From Anaeramoeba ignava (taxonomy: Eukaryota; Metamonada; Anaeramoebidae), in assembly GCA_028826165.1 (NCBI GenBank), contig JAPDFW010000093.1, positions 1-64,000 of the forward strand: a DNA stretch of 64,000 nt, in the 5' to 3' direction. Shown here in pieces: positions 45,273 to 56,438 of this stretch; within the stretch, counting starts at the first letter, position 1; each line of letters opens with the position of its first letter. Both the position numbers and the translations under genes were made by a program. The notes below the pieces were generated by a model. That model made no database searches and was not told the origin of the DNA. It saw nothing but the letters and a program-made list of their open reading frames with translations.

Positions 45273-48200
45273 TTAATTGATTAAAGTGTTAAGATCCATT
45301 GTTTCTAAATAAAGTCGAATATCTTCAAGAAATCTTGTTGCATGTGAACCGTTATGCATTCGATGATCAAAAACAAGATTTATATCCAAAACATTGCAAG
45401 GAATAATCATTCCATCAACAAATCTTGGGAGATTCATTATACTACCAACTCCAATCATTCCTAATTGACCAGGAATAACAAAAGGTGTTCCTGTTTTCAC
45501 TTTTGTTGCGAATCCAACATTTGTGACTGTAAGTGTTGCTCCTTGCAAATCATCGAGTTTAATCTCATTGTTTCGAACTTTTTGTGAAAGTGAATTAACT
45601 TTCTCACAAAATTGAATGAAATTGAGTTTGTTTGCATTTCGGACAACTGGTGTATAAAGATCTTCATTGAGTTGATTAATTGCGGCAAATCCCAAATTAA
45701 CATTTTTTGAAACTTTGAGTTTTTTTCCATCTTTGTCAAGAATTCCTCTAAATGTTGAATTATGATCAGTTTGCATTGCTTTATTAACTGCCCAAAGAAT
45801 AATATCAGTCACTGTTACATGAACATGATATTTTTCTTCAATCTTCTTTTTTAATTGATTGCGTTGCTTCTCAATTTTTGTCATGTTGACTTCTGTTTGA
45901 ATATTCACTGTTGGTGTTTCAAGTTGTGATTTAAGAGCCAATGCTCCGACTTGGAGTTGTGGTTTTGAAAGGATAACTTCTTGATATTCAGGCTCTTTTT
46001 GTGAGATTGATTGGCTTTCTTGTTGATTGACTTTTTCATTTGATTTTTCAGAAATCTTATCTTCACCAGTTAATGATTTATCAGAAACTTCAATTCGAAT
46101 CACTGGAACTTCTACTGGCACAATTTCTCCTTCATTAACAAGTATTTGGCGGACTCTTCCGTTAACAGGACTTGTTATTGTGAATGAACCTTTATTTGCT
46201 TCACAATCTGCAAGTGGCTGATCAATTTTCACAATATCATCTGGTTTCACTAAAAACTTGACAATTGTTGCATCTTCATCTGAGGGTGAATTGCGAGGAA
46301 CAACAACAGGGAAAAGTTGCTTATTCTCTTCTTTGAGTCCTTTTTCTGGTTCTGTTGGTTTTGCTGGTTTTTCTTTCGGGATATTTTCTAAAAATGTGTT
46401 TGACACATGAATTTCAAAAACTGGTTTATTAACAAGAACAATATCTCCTTCTTTGGCAAGAATTCCAACAATTTCTCCATCATAAGGAGATTCCAATTCA
46501 AAGCTTCCTTTACTTGCTTCGAATTCTGCAATGATTGCGCCTTGTTTGACATGATCTCCAATTTTTGCATTAAGTTTTATAAGTGTTGAATCTTGATCTG
46601 ATGGTGAAACTTGAGGAAGTGTGATATGAAGGATTTGATATTCTCCTGGAAGTTTTTCTTTTTTTATCTCTTCAATTTGTTTTGGTTTTTCTTCTTTGAT
46701 CTCTTCGATTTTCTTTGGTTTTTCAACTTTTGCTGATATTAGATTATCTGCAAACAAATCTCCTTTTAAATTGCTTGTTTTGTATTCTTGGAGTTTTACA
46801 AGGTTTTGAACTACACTTTCAACACTTGGAAGAATTGCTTGATTTAAATCATATTGGAATGGATTGAAATCATCTGTTTTTGTATTTCTTAATGGAGGAG
46901 CTTTTAAGTATTGGTGTCCTTGAGTAATCATTTCTGAAACGATCTCTCCAGCCATTCCGCAAGTTTTTGCATCTTCATGAACAACAAGAAGTTTTCCTGT
47001 TTTCTTAATTGAATTCAACACTGTGCGTTCATCCCAAGGAACAATAGTTCTTAAATCAATCACTTCCGCATTAATTCCGTACTGTTCTTTTGCTATTTTA
47101 GCTGCTTGTGTGCAAATTTTCACTGTATTTCCATAGGTTACAATTGTTACATCTTCTCCTGGTTTAACAATTCTTGCAACTCCAAATGGAATCATACAAT
47201 CTTTATCTGGTGTACTTATTGTGTCAGTTGATGAATGAAGTAAAACTTTTGGATACAAATATATAACAGGACGTTTTGATCTTAATGCAAATCTAAGAAG
47301 GCCTGCAGCATCAGCAGCGTTACTTGGGATAACAATATTAAATCCAGGGTTGTGCTAAAAATTTTGATAAAGAATATTTATTTAAATTAAATATTTATAT
47401 TGAATATTTATATTAGATAATATTTAAATTAAATAATATTTATATTAAATTATATTTAAATTGAATAATATTTATATTAAATATTTATATTAAATAATAT
47501 TTATATTAAATAATATTTATATTAAATAATATTTATATTAAATAATATTTATATTGAATATTTATATTAAATAATATTTATATTAAATAATATTTATATT
47601 AAATAATATTTATATTAAATATTTATATTGAATAATATTTATATTGAATAATATTTATATTGAATAATATTTATATTGAATAATATTTAAATTGAATATT
47701 TATATTAAATATTTATATTAAATATTTATATTAAATAATATTTATATTAAATAATATTTATATTAAATATTTAAATTGAATAATATTTATATTGAATATT
47801 TATATTAAATATTAAATATTTATATTAGATAATATTTATATTGAATATTTATATTAGATAATATTTATATTGGATAATATTTATATTGGATAATATTTAT
47901 ATTAAATAATATTTATATTAAATATTTATATTGGATAATAATATTTAAATTATATTTATATTGGATAATATTTATATTTAAATAATATTTATATTGAATT
48001 AAATACTGCAAATTGAGCTTCACTCGTTGCTGCATGATATGCTCCAACTCCAGGTGTATATGCTCCATATGATGCCATTAATACCTAATTTATTGATTCC
48101 AAATTTGTTATTTTGATTTTGATTTTCATTAATCAATTAACTTACAACAGGTGTTGTATATTGTCCATTAGATCTCCAATGCATCATTCCAATTTGTGTC

Positions 48201-51200
48201 CATAATTGATTTAATGCTGGATGTACCTTTTTAATTAGTTAATTAATTAATTAGTTAATTTATTTATTTATTAATTAGTTAATTAATTTATTTATTTACA
48301 AAATCTATAAATTGAAGAAATGCAACTTGTGGATCTCCTTCTAATAATGCTCGACCTGCAGCAGTTCCAACTATTGTAGCTTCAGCAAGTGGAGAATTAG
48401 TTACTCTTTTTGGAAATCGAGTTGATAATCCTTTTGTAACTGAAAAAACTTCACCTTTCTATTTTTGATTAATTTTTGATTAATTTTTGATTAATTTTTG
48501 ATTAATTTTTGATTAATTTTTGATTAATTTTTGATTAATTTTTAAATTTTTGATTAATTTTTGATTAATTTTTGATTAATTTTTGATTAATTTTTGATGA
48601 GAATTTTTTAAATTTTTGATTTTTTACTGGATCTTCAATATCTTCTCCATAAACTGTAATTTTAGAATTCCTTTCCATTTCTTGTTCAATTGTTTTTGAA
48701 ATGCATTGTGCCATTGTTAATCCACCTTCTTTTTTAGGAAGTCTTTTTGGACGAGAACAAGTTTCATAATTTGGTAAATAAATAGGAAGTGGACTATAAG
48801 GACTACCAACTTCTTTTGGATTTGGTGCTTGTTTAGCTCTCAAAACAGCTTGATCAATAAGGGATTGAATTTCTTTTTTCATTTTGCCAAGTTCTTCTCG
48901 ACTGATTACATTCTCCGAAATAAGTTTGTCTTCATAATTTTTAACAGGATCTCTTTTTGCTATTTTATCAATATCTTCTTGTGATAAATATACTCTTTGA
49001 TCATCACTACTTGAATGACTAGATAAACGAACTAAATGTGCAAGAATTATTGCTGGTTGATTTTTCTCTCTTGCTTTTGCTACGGCTTTTACTGTAGATT
49101 CATATACTTTTTCTGGATCTGTCCCATCAATTTCATACATTTCACATCCCATAAACCATTTACTTCCATCATCTTTAGAAACTATCGAATTTGGAAAATC
49201 CCAAAAAGTTTTTCCTTTTGTTCTTGTTGAAATTCCAAGTTCATTATCTTCAACTAAGAAAATAACTGGAAGTTGCTTATCGACTGCTTGAGCAACAGAT
49301 TCCTAAATTTTTGGATTTTGATTTTTATTTTAGAATTTGATTTTGATTTTGATTTTAATTTTGATTTTGATTTTAATTTTGATTTTAATTTTGAATTTGA
49401 TTTTGATTTTGATTTTAATTTTGATTTTGATTTTGATTTTGATTTTGATTTTGATTTTAATTTTGATTTTGATTTTGATTTTGATTTTGATTTTGATTTT
49501 AATTTTGATTTTTATATTGATTTTGATTTTTATATTGATTTTGATTTTGATTTTGATTCTGAATTTTATTTTGATTTTGATTTTGATTTTAATTTTAATT
49601 TTAATTTTGATTTTAATTTTAATTTTAATTTTAATTTTAATTTTGATTTTGATTTTTGATTTTTGAGAAAACAAACCATAAATTCTCCTTGCCTTGTTGA
49701 AGCATCTCCAACTCCTGTAATAACAACTTGTTTATTACCAAAATCTTTTAAATGCATAGCCATTCCAACAGCTTGAAGTAAATTAGCTGCAACAGTACTT
49801 CCTCCAGCAACAATATGAAGTTCTTTATTATTATAATGATTTGGCATTTGTCTTCCACCAGAAGGTCCATTTGCTTTTCCAAAAAAATCCAAAAAGAAAT
49901 GATCTAAAGGAACTCCTCTTGTAATAATAATTGGTTTATCCTTTTTTAATTTTAATTTTAATTTTAATTTTAATATTAATATTAATTTTAATATTTATAT
50001 TGATATTTATATTTATATTTATATTTATTTATATTGATATTTATATTGATATTGATATTTATATTTATATTTATATTGATATTGATATTTATATTGATAT
50101 TTATATTTATATTGATATTGATATTTATATTTATATTTATATTTATATTTATATTTATATTTATATTTATATTTATATTTATATTTATATTTATATTGAT
50201 ATATAAATATTTATATTTATATTTATATTTATATTTATATTTATATTTATATTTATATTTATATTTATATTTATATTTATATTTATATTTTATATTTATA
50301 TTTGTATTTATATTTATATTTATATTTATATTTATATTTATATTTATATTTATATTTTATATTTATATTTGTATTTATATTTGTATTTATATTTATATTG
50401 ATATTGATATTGATTTTTATATTTATATTTATATTTATATTTATTTTTATATTTATATTTATATTTATATTTATAATTATATTTTATATTTGATATTTTA
50501 TATTGATATTTATATTTATATTGATATTTATATTGATATTTATATTTATATTTATATTTATATTTATATTTATATTTATATTTATATTTATATTGATATT
50601 TATATTTATATTTATATTTATATTGATATTTATATTGATATTGATATTTATATTGATATTTATATTTATATTTATATTTATATTTATATTTATATTTATA
50701 TTGATATTGATATTGATTTTGATATTGATATTGATATTGATGTTATTTATATTTATATTTAGATTTATATTTATATTGATATTTATATTTATATTAATTT
50801 ATATTTATATTTTTATATTTATATTGATATTTTATATTGATATTTTATATTTATATTATATTTATATTTATTTTATATTTATATTTATATTTATATTTAT
50901 ATTGATATTGATATTTATATTTATATTGATATTTATATTTATATTTATATTGATATTTATATTTATATTGATGTTATATTGATTTTTATATTTATATTTA
51001 TATTTATATTTATATTTATATTGATTTTGATATTGATATTGATATTTATATTTATATTTATATTTATATTTATATTTATATTGATATTTATATTTATATT
51101 GATATTTATATTGATATTGATATTGATATTGATATTGATATTGATATTGATATTTATATTTATATTTATATTTATATTTATATTTATATTTATATTTATA

Positions 51201-51540
51201 TTTATATTTATATTTATATTTATATTTATATTTATATTTATATTGATTTTGATATTGATTTTACTCGATAATATGGATGAATCCAATCTTCTTTTCCAAT
51301 TGCAAATGATGTGCCTATCATTCCTTCATGTCCCATACAACTCATTTGAAAAACACCTTGTCCTCGTCTTTTTAAAGCTTCTTCCTTTGTTTCTAATAGT
51401 CTTGATTTTTCCATTGCTTCTAAAAATTTTAATTTGAGTGATTTTGGAATTGAATTTCCAAAAAGTCTCAAAAATTCATTTTTAGGAAAGATTATTTGTG
51501 ATTTTGATTTTAATTTTAATTGTAAATTTAAATTGAGCAT
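45273..51540 (-). CDS. Fused 2-oxoacid dehydrogenase E1alpha-E1beta-E2 (branched-chain type)
   Basis: Seven exons: 51265-51540, 49677-49940, 48628-49302, 48300-48458, 48146-48226, 48007-48084 and 45273-47354. They join with every intron in phase 0 to 1,204 residues. E1alpha (1 to about 370) has [34 protein letters not shown] and the ThDP motif [11 protein letters not shown]...[11 protein letters not shown]1beta (about 376-700) has [47 protein letters not shown]-like [10 protein letters not shown] and [12 protein letters not shown]. Two lipoyl domains follow, with lysines in [13 protein letters not shown] and [13 protein letters not shown]. Then the E2 acyltransferase domain ends with [20 protein letters not shown]. 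The complex decarboxylates branched-chain or related 2-oxoacids and transfers the acyl group to CoA. A basic N-terminus ([14 protein letters not shown]) could target it to the organelle. No E3-binding domain is seen. Confidence 0.92.
47355..48006 (-). repeat. E1-E2 gene intron 6: AATATTTATATTAAATAAT repeats
   Basis: The intron consists of repeated (TTTATATT(A/G)AATAATA) units of about 10-17 nt, only weakly strand-biased. Donor GTATTT, acceptor TTTTAG. Confidence 0.8.
49303..49676 (-). repeat. E1-E2 gene intron 2: TTTTGA/TTTTAA hexamers
   Basis: The intron lies in the E1alpha ThDP-binding region. It is composed of TTTTGA and TTTTAA hexamers; on the sense strand it is A-rich. Donor is GTTTGT, unlike the usual GTAAAT. 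Confidence 0.85.
49941..51264 (-). repeat. E1-E2 gene intron 1: 1.3-kb TATATT/TGATAT array
   Basis: This 1,324-bp intron is built of hexamers TTTATA and TTGATA on the plus strand. The two alternate in irregular higher-order blocks. Long plus-strand Ile/Phe/Tyr frames here are by-products. I saw no AG on the sense strand before the acceptor (AAAAAG). Confidence 0.9.
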
Positions 51541-51882
51541 TCAAATTTTTTGATTAAAAAAATTAATTATTTGAAAAAAAAAAATTGATAAAAAAAATAA
51601 AAGAAAAATGAAAAAAAAAAATGAATTAAAATTTTTAATTTTTTTTTTTGTTTAAATAATCCAATTTTTTATTTTTGGGGGATTATGATCAAAAATGATT
51701 AAAAAACCCCTAAAAAAAATTTCCAATAAAGCAAAAAAAAAAAACAACTCATTATTGTTTTAAATTTTTTGATATTTTTAGTTTTATTGTTTTAAATTTG
51801 ATCGAAAAAGGGATAAAAAAAATTTTTTAAAAGAAAAGAAAAAATTATTTTTTTTGGAATTAAAAAAAAAAGATAAAAAAAA
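51541..51882. other. Spacer between GIGYF-like stop and E1-E2 start, with a G/C-stem hairpin
   Basis: This is A/T homopolymer sequence except for 51672-51716, where TTTTTGGGGG and CCCCTAAAAA can form a 9-10 bp stem with one mismatch around an A-rich loop. On the minus strand the hairpin lies about 170 nt downstream of the GIGYF-like stop and 130 nt upstream of the E1-E2 start. It could act as a 3'-end or promoter element; this is inference. Confidence 0.4.
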
Positions 51883-54800
51883 TTATTTGAATTGTGATCC
51901 AAAAAGAATTGAAGGATCAATTTGTTTTCCTCTTCTTTTTCCTCCTTTTCTTTTTCCTTTTCTTTTTCCTTGATTTTGATTTTGATTTTGATTTTGATTT
52001 TGATTTTGATTTTGATTTTGATTTTGGTTTTGATTTTGATTTTGATTTTGATTTAAATTTTGATTTTGATTTTGAATTTGATTTTGGTTTTGATTTTGAT
52101 TTTGATTTTGATTTTGATTTTGATTTTGATTTTGATTTTGATTTTGATTTTGATTTTGATTTTGATTTTGATTTTGATTTTGAATTTTATTTTGATTTTG
52201 ATTTTGATTTTGATTTTGATTTTGATAGATTTCTTGTGTAATTTTGTTTATTTGATTTAATTCTTGATTTTTTGGAGATTTTGAATATAAAATATTTTTC
52301 TTTTGAATAAAAGATTGAACAAATTGATCAGTTGATTCACTTTCTCCGAGAAGATTAATAAAAGTTTGTCTAACTTTTTTATTTGAGATTTCTTTTGTTA
52401 AACAAAATTCAATTTCAGGAGGATTAGGAAAACCAGCTAAAGAATCCATTTTTTGGTAACACCAATTTAAAAATTCTTGACGAGGATTTAAAGGATGTAA
52501 TTTTTTATTTTGCTTTTGCTCTTCTAATTTTCTTTGCTTTTCTTTTTCTTCTTCTAATTTTCTTTGTTTTTCTTTTTCTTCTTCTAATTTTCTTTGTTTT
52601 TCTTTTTCTTCTTCTAATTTTCTTTGTTTTTCTTTTTCTTCTTCTAATTTTCTTTGTTTTTCTTTTTCTAATTTTTTTTGTTTTTGTTTTTCTTCTTCTC
52701 CTTGTTTTTTTGTTGTTTCTGTTGTATAACTCCATAATGTATCTTGTTCAAATTCATCACTTTGTTTTTGATTCCAAATTTCTTTATTTCTATTTTTATC
52801 CTTATCTTTTGAAACTTTTTGATTAACTTCTTTTTTTGATTTTTGAGGAATTTTTTTATCAGAAGATTCTTGAATTTTTTGGAAAGAAGGAGAAAGAACA
52901 TTTTCAGAAAATTTGCCAAGTTTTGGTTGAATATCTGTTAAAGGAATTGATTGGTCTTGTTGATTTGAAGGGATGAATTTCAATGAAACTTTTGATGATT
53001 TCGGTTGTTCTTGTTGTTGTTGTTGTTCTTTTTAATTTGTTAAACGATTGTTCTTTTTCAATTTCTTCAAAACTTGGAACTTTTTTTGATGTCATTTGCA
53101 CATCCCAATCATTTCTAATTGAAGTGATTACTGGAGATTTTTGTTGTTGTTTCATTTTTTCTTTTTGCTTCATTTTTTTCTCTTTGATTTTTGCTCTTGC
53201 TTTTTCCTTAGCTTTTGTTCGCGAAACTGTAAGTGTTTTTGGTTTTTGTTGTTGTTTTTGGAGTTCTGCTTGTCGAAGTTCTTCTTGTTGGATTTCGAGA
53301 ATACTCATTTGATAAAGTTGTGAAGTTTTTGGAATATTCCATGCATTTGGAATTTCGTTTGAATCCTTTTTTGCTTTTGCTTGTGCTTGTGCCTTTTTTT
53401 TTCTTGTATTTTCTTTTTGTTTTATTGCTCTTTTTTTGTTTTCTTCTTCTTTTTGTTTTTCCATTTGTTTTTGTTTTTGTTTTTGTTTTTCTATTTCTTG
53501 CTCTTGTAAGATTTGTTCTAAATCAGGAACATCTTCTTGTTTTTTTTCCCAAGTTTCTTGTTTTTTGGGTTTTTGTTTAGTTTGTTTTTTGGGTTTTTTT
53601 TCTTTTTTGGGTTCCAAATCTGGGATAGATTTTGTTAGGAAATCTGTGATAGAATATTGTGGTTCGTTGTTCTTTTTTGGTTTAGTTTGTTTCTGTTCGA
53701 TATTGGTTTGTTTTTTAGGAGATTGAGATTTAGTTTGAATTGGTTTTTGATTTTGTTGATTTTGATTTTGATTTTGATTTTGTTTTTGTTTTTGCTGATT
53801 TTGTTTTTTCTTCAGTTGATTTTGATTTTGTTTCTGATTTTGTTGATTCTGTTGATTTTGTTTTTGTTTCTGTTGATTTTGTTTCTGTTGATTTTGATTT
53901 TGATTTTGATTTTGATTTTGATTTTGTTTTTGATTTTGTTTTTGTTTTTGCTGATTTTGATTTTGTTGATTTTGTTTCTGTTGATTTTGTTTCTGATTTT
54001 GATTTTGTTTCTGTTGATTTTGTTTCTGTTGATTTTGTTTCTGTTGATTTTGTTTCTGTTGATTTTGTTTCTGTTGATTTTGTTGCTTTTGATTTTGTTG
54101 ATTTTGATTTTGTTTTTGTTGGTTTTGTTGATTTTGTTGATTTTTTTCTAATTGAATTTTTGATTTAGAATCCTCAAATGATTTGTTAGTATCCGTATTC
54201 TCATTTATTTTATTAAGTTCTTTTTGTATATTTTTTTCAATATCTTCTAAATTTAATTCTTTTGTTTCTAATTTTGGCATTAGTTCTTTTTTAATATATT
54301 CTCTAATATCTTTTTTAATTTCTTCTTTAATTTGTTGTTTAATTTCTTCTTTAATTTGTTCTTCTTTTTTAATTTGTTCTTCTTTTTGAATATCTTTTTC
54401 TAAATCTTGAATACTTATAACTTTTTCTTTGGAATCTTCTTCTTTAATATCTTCTTTTTTAATTTCTTCTTTTGAATCTTCTTTAATATCTTCTTCTGAA
54501 TCTTGAATACTTATAACTTTTTCTTTGAATCTTCTTTTTTAATATCTTTTTCTAAATCTTGAATACTTATAACTTTTTCTTTGGAATCTTCTTTTTTAAT
54601 ATCTTCTTTTTTAATATCTTCTTTTGAATCTTCTTTAATATCTTTTTCTAAATCTTGAATACTTATAACTTTTTCTTTGGAATCTTCTTTTTAATATCTT
54701 CTTTTTTAATATCTTCTTTTTTAATTTCTTCTTTTGAATAAATCTTGAATATTTTTTTGAATCTTCTTCTCTAATTTCTTCTTTTTTAATATCTTCTTTT

Positions 54801-56302
54801 TTAATTTCTTCTTTTGAATCTTTTTCTAAATCTTGAATGCTTATAACTTTTTCTTTGGAATCTTCTTTTTTAATATCTTCTTTTTTAATATCTTCTTTTG
54901 AATCTTCTTTTTTTGATCTGGTTTTTCGATTAGTTGGTGATTTTTTCTTAGAATTTTCTAAAGCGGATTTCGGTTTATCTTTTTGATCTTTTTTTATATT
55001 TTGAATTTTGATTTAATTTTGATTTAATTTTGATTTAATTTTGATTTAATTTTGATTTAAATTTGATTTAATTTTGATTTAATTTTGGTTTAATTTTGAT
55101 TTAATTTTGATTTAAATTTGATTTAAATTTGGTTTAATTTTGATTTAAATTTGATTTAAATTTGATTTAAATTTGATTTAAATTTGATTTAAATTTGATT
55201 TAAATTTGATTTAAATTTGATTTAAATTTGATTTAAATTTGATTTAAATTTTTTGATTTAAATTTAATTTTGATTTAAATTTGATTTAAATTTGATTTAA
55301 ATTTGATTTAAATTTGATTTAAATTTGATTTAAATTTGATTTAATTTTGATTTAATTTTTGATTTAATTTTGATTTAATTTTTATAAAGAAAGATAATTT
55401 ACTTTTTTGAGTTTTTCTTTTCTGATTTACTTTTTCTGTTTGATTTCCAGAAAAATTTTTTGATTGAAAATTTTGAGTTTGATCTCTATTTCTCCAATTT
55501 TCTCTTTGATTTGAATTTTTTGGAGACATTTTTTGATTAGATTGATATTGAAAAAACTCTAAAATCAAAAGAAAAAACAAATTTTAAATAAAAATAATAA
55601 ATAAGAAAAAAGAAAAAAGAAAAAAAATTTTTTTAAATTTTTTCAATTAAAAAACAAATAAAAAATAATTTATACTTCTTTCTTCTTCTCTGAATCTGAA
55701 ACTATTTACATTTTGTGGCATTTCAAAAGGAAGAGCATTAACTGGATGAAGAGCAATTTGACTTGTTAGATAATCAGTAACAGTATATTTAGTATCAAAT
55801 GAAACAGTTGAAGTATAAATTATAAGTAATTCTAGTTTTGAATAACGTAAAATTTCTTTTTCTTTATTTTCTTTATTCTCTTTATTCTCTTTATTATCTT
55901 TATTATCTTTATTATCTTTATTATCTTTATTATCTTTATTATCTTTATTCTCTTTATTCTCTTTATTATCTTTATTTTCTTTATTCTCTTTATTTTCTTT
56001 ATTCTCTTTATTATCTTTATTATCTTTATTATCTTTATTCTCTTTATTATCTTTATTATCTTTATTATCTTTATTCTCTTTATTTTCTTTATTATCTTTA
56101 TTATCTTTATTCTCTTTATTTTCTTTATTATCTTTATTCTCTTTATTATCTTTATTTTCTTTATTCTCTTTATTCTCTTTATTATCTTTATTATCTTTAT
56201 TCTCTTTAATTTCTTTATTATCTTTATTATCTTTATTCTCTTTATTATCTTTGAAAAATGAAAAATTTTATCTTTTTTAATTTCTTCTTTTAAATTTGAC
56301 AT
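51883..56302 (-). CDS. GIGYF/PERQ-like translational repressor
   Basis: Exons 55676-56302, 55403-55558 and 51883-54987 join at phase 1. Exon 1, after a Lys/Asn/Asp/Glu repeat, encodes EILRYSKLELLIIY, which fits the YxYxxxxL-type 4EHP-binding motif of GIGYF N-termini. Exon 3 holds long Lys/Glu and Gln/Asn tracts with short GIGYF-like motifs (YQMSILEIQQEELRQAELQK; NDWDVQMTSKKVPSFEEIEK). It then has a C-terminal block (EFLNWCYQKMDSLAGFPNPP to FINLLGESESTDQFVQSFIQ) matching the GIGYF C-terminal domain. No GYF domain was identified with confidence. Family members recruit 4EHP and deadenylases to silence mRNA. The frame needs corrections: about one missing base near 56250, three indels at 54515-54760, and one extra A near 53030. 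It could be a genuine gene in a poorly resolved repeat or a decaying one. Confidence 0.65.
54515..54930 (-). repeat. 45-nt-class coding minisatellite in the GIGYF-like gene
   Basis: At least four copies of a unit encoding SKEKVISIQDLEKD occur between 54400 and 54860. They are linked by variable KKEDIKKED units (15-nt repeats of TTTAATATCTTCTTT on the plus strand). Three single-base differences between copies (54519, 54690 and 54736-54760) break the reading frame. They sum to a multiple of three, so the outer frames match. Confidence 0.75.
54988..55402 (-). repeat. GIGYF-like intron 2: GATTTAAATTT/GATTTAATTTT array
   Basis: The intron is made of 10-12 nt units. GATTTAATTTT units lie at both ends and GATTTAAATTT in the middle. 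Donor GTAAAT, acceptor AAAAG; A-rich in sense. Confidence 0.85.
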
Positions 56303-56438
56303 TATAAAAATGAAAAATGAAAAATGAAAAATGAAAAATGAAAAATGAAAAATTTTATTTCTTTTTTAGAAAGAATTTTTAATTTTTTTTGGATTATTTT
56401 TATTTTTTTTTTTATTTTTTTTTTATTTTTCATTTTTA

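Noticed and set aside
49930-51440. Tyr-Ile/Phe-Ile frames up to 242 codons
   Set aside because: This is intron 1 of the fused dehydrogenase; the repeat TTTATA/TTGATA explains the open frame.
55838-56209. Plus-strand Leu-Tyr-Tyr repeat frame of 123 codons
   Set aside because: It is the reverse strand of the NKDNKE-coding repeat in GIGYF-like exon 1.
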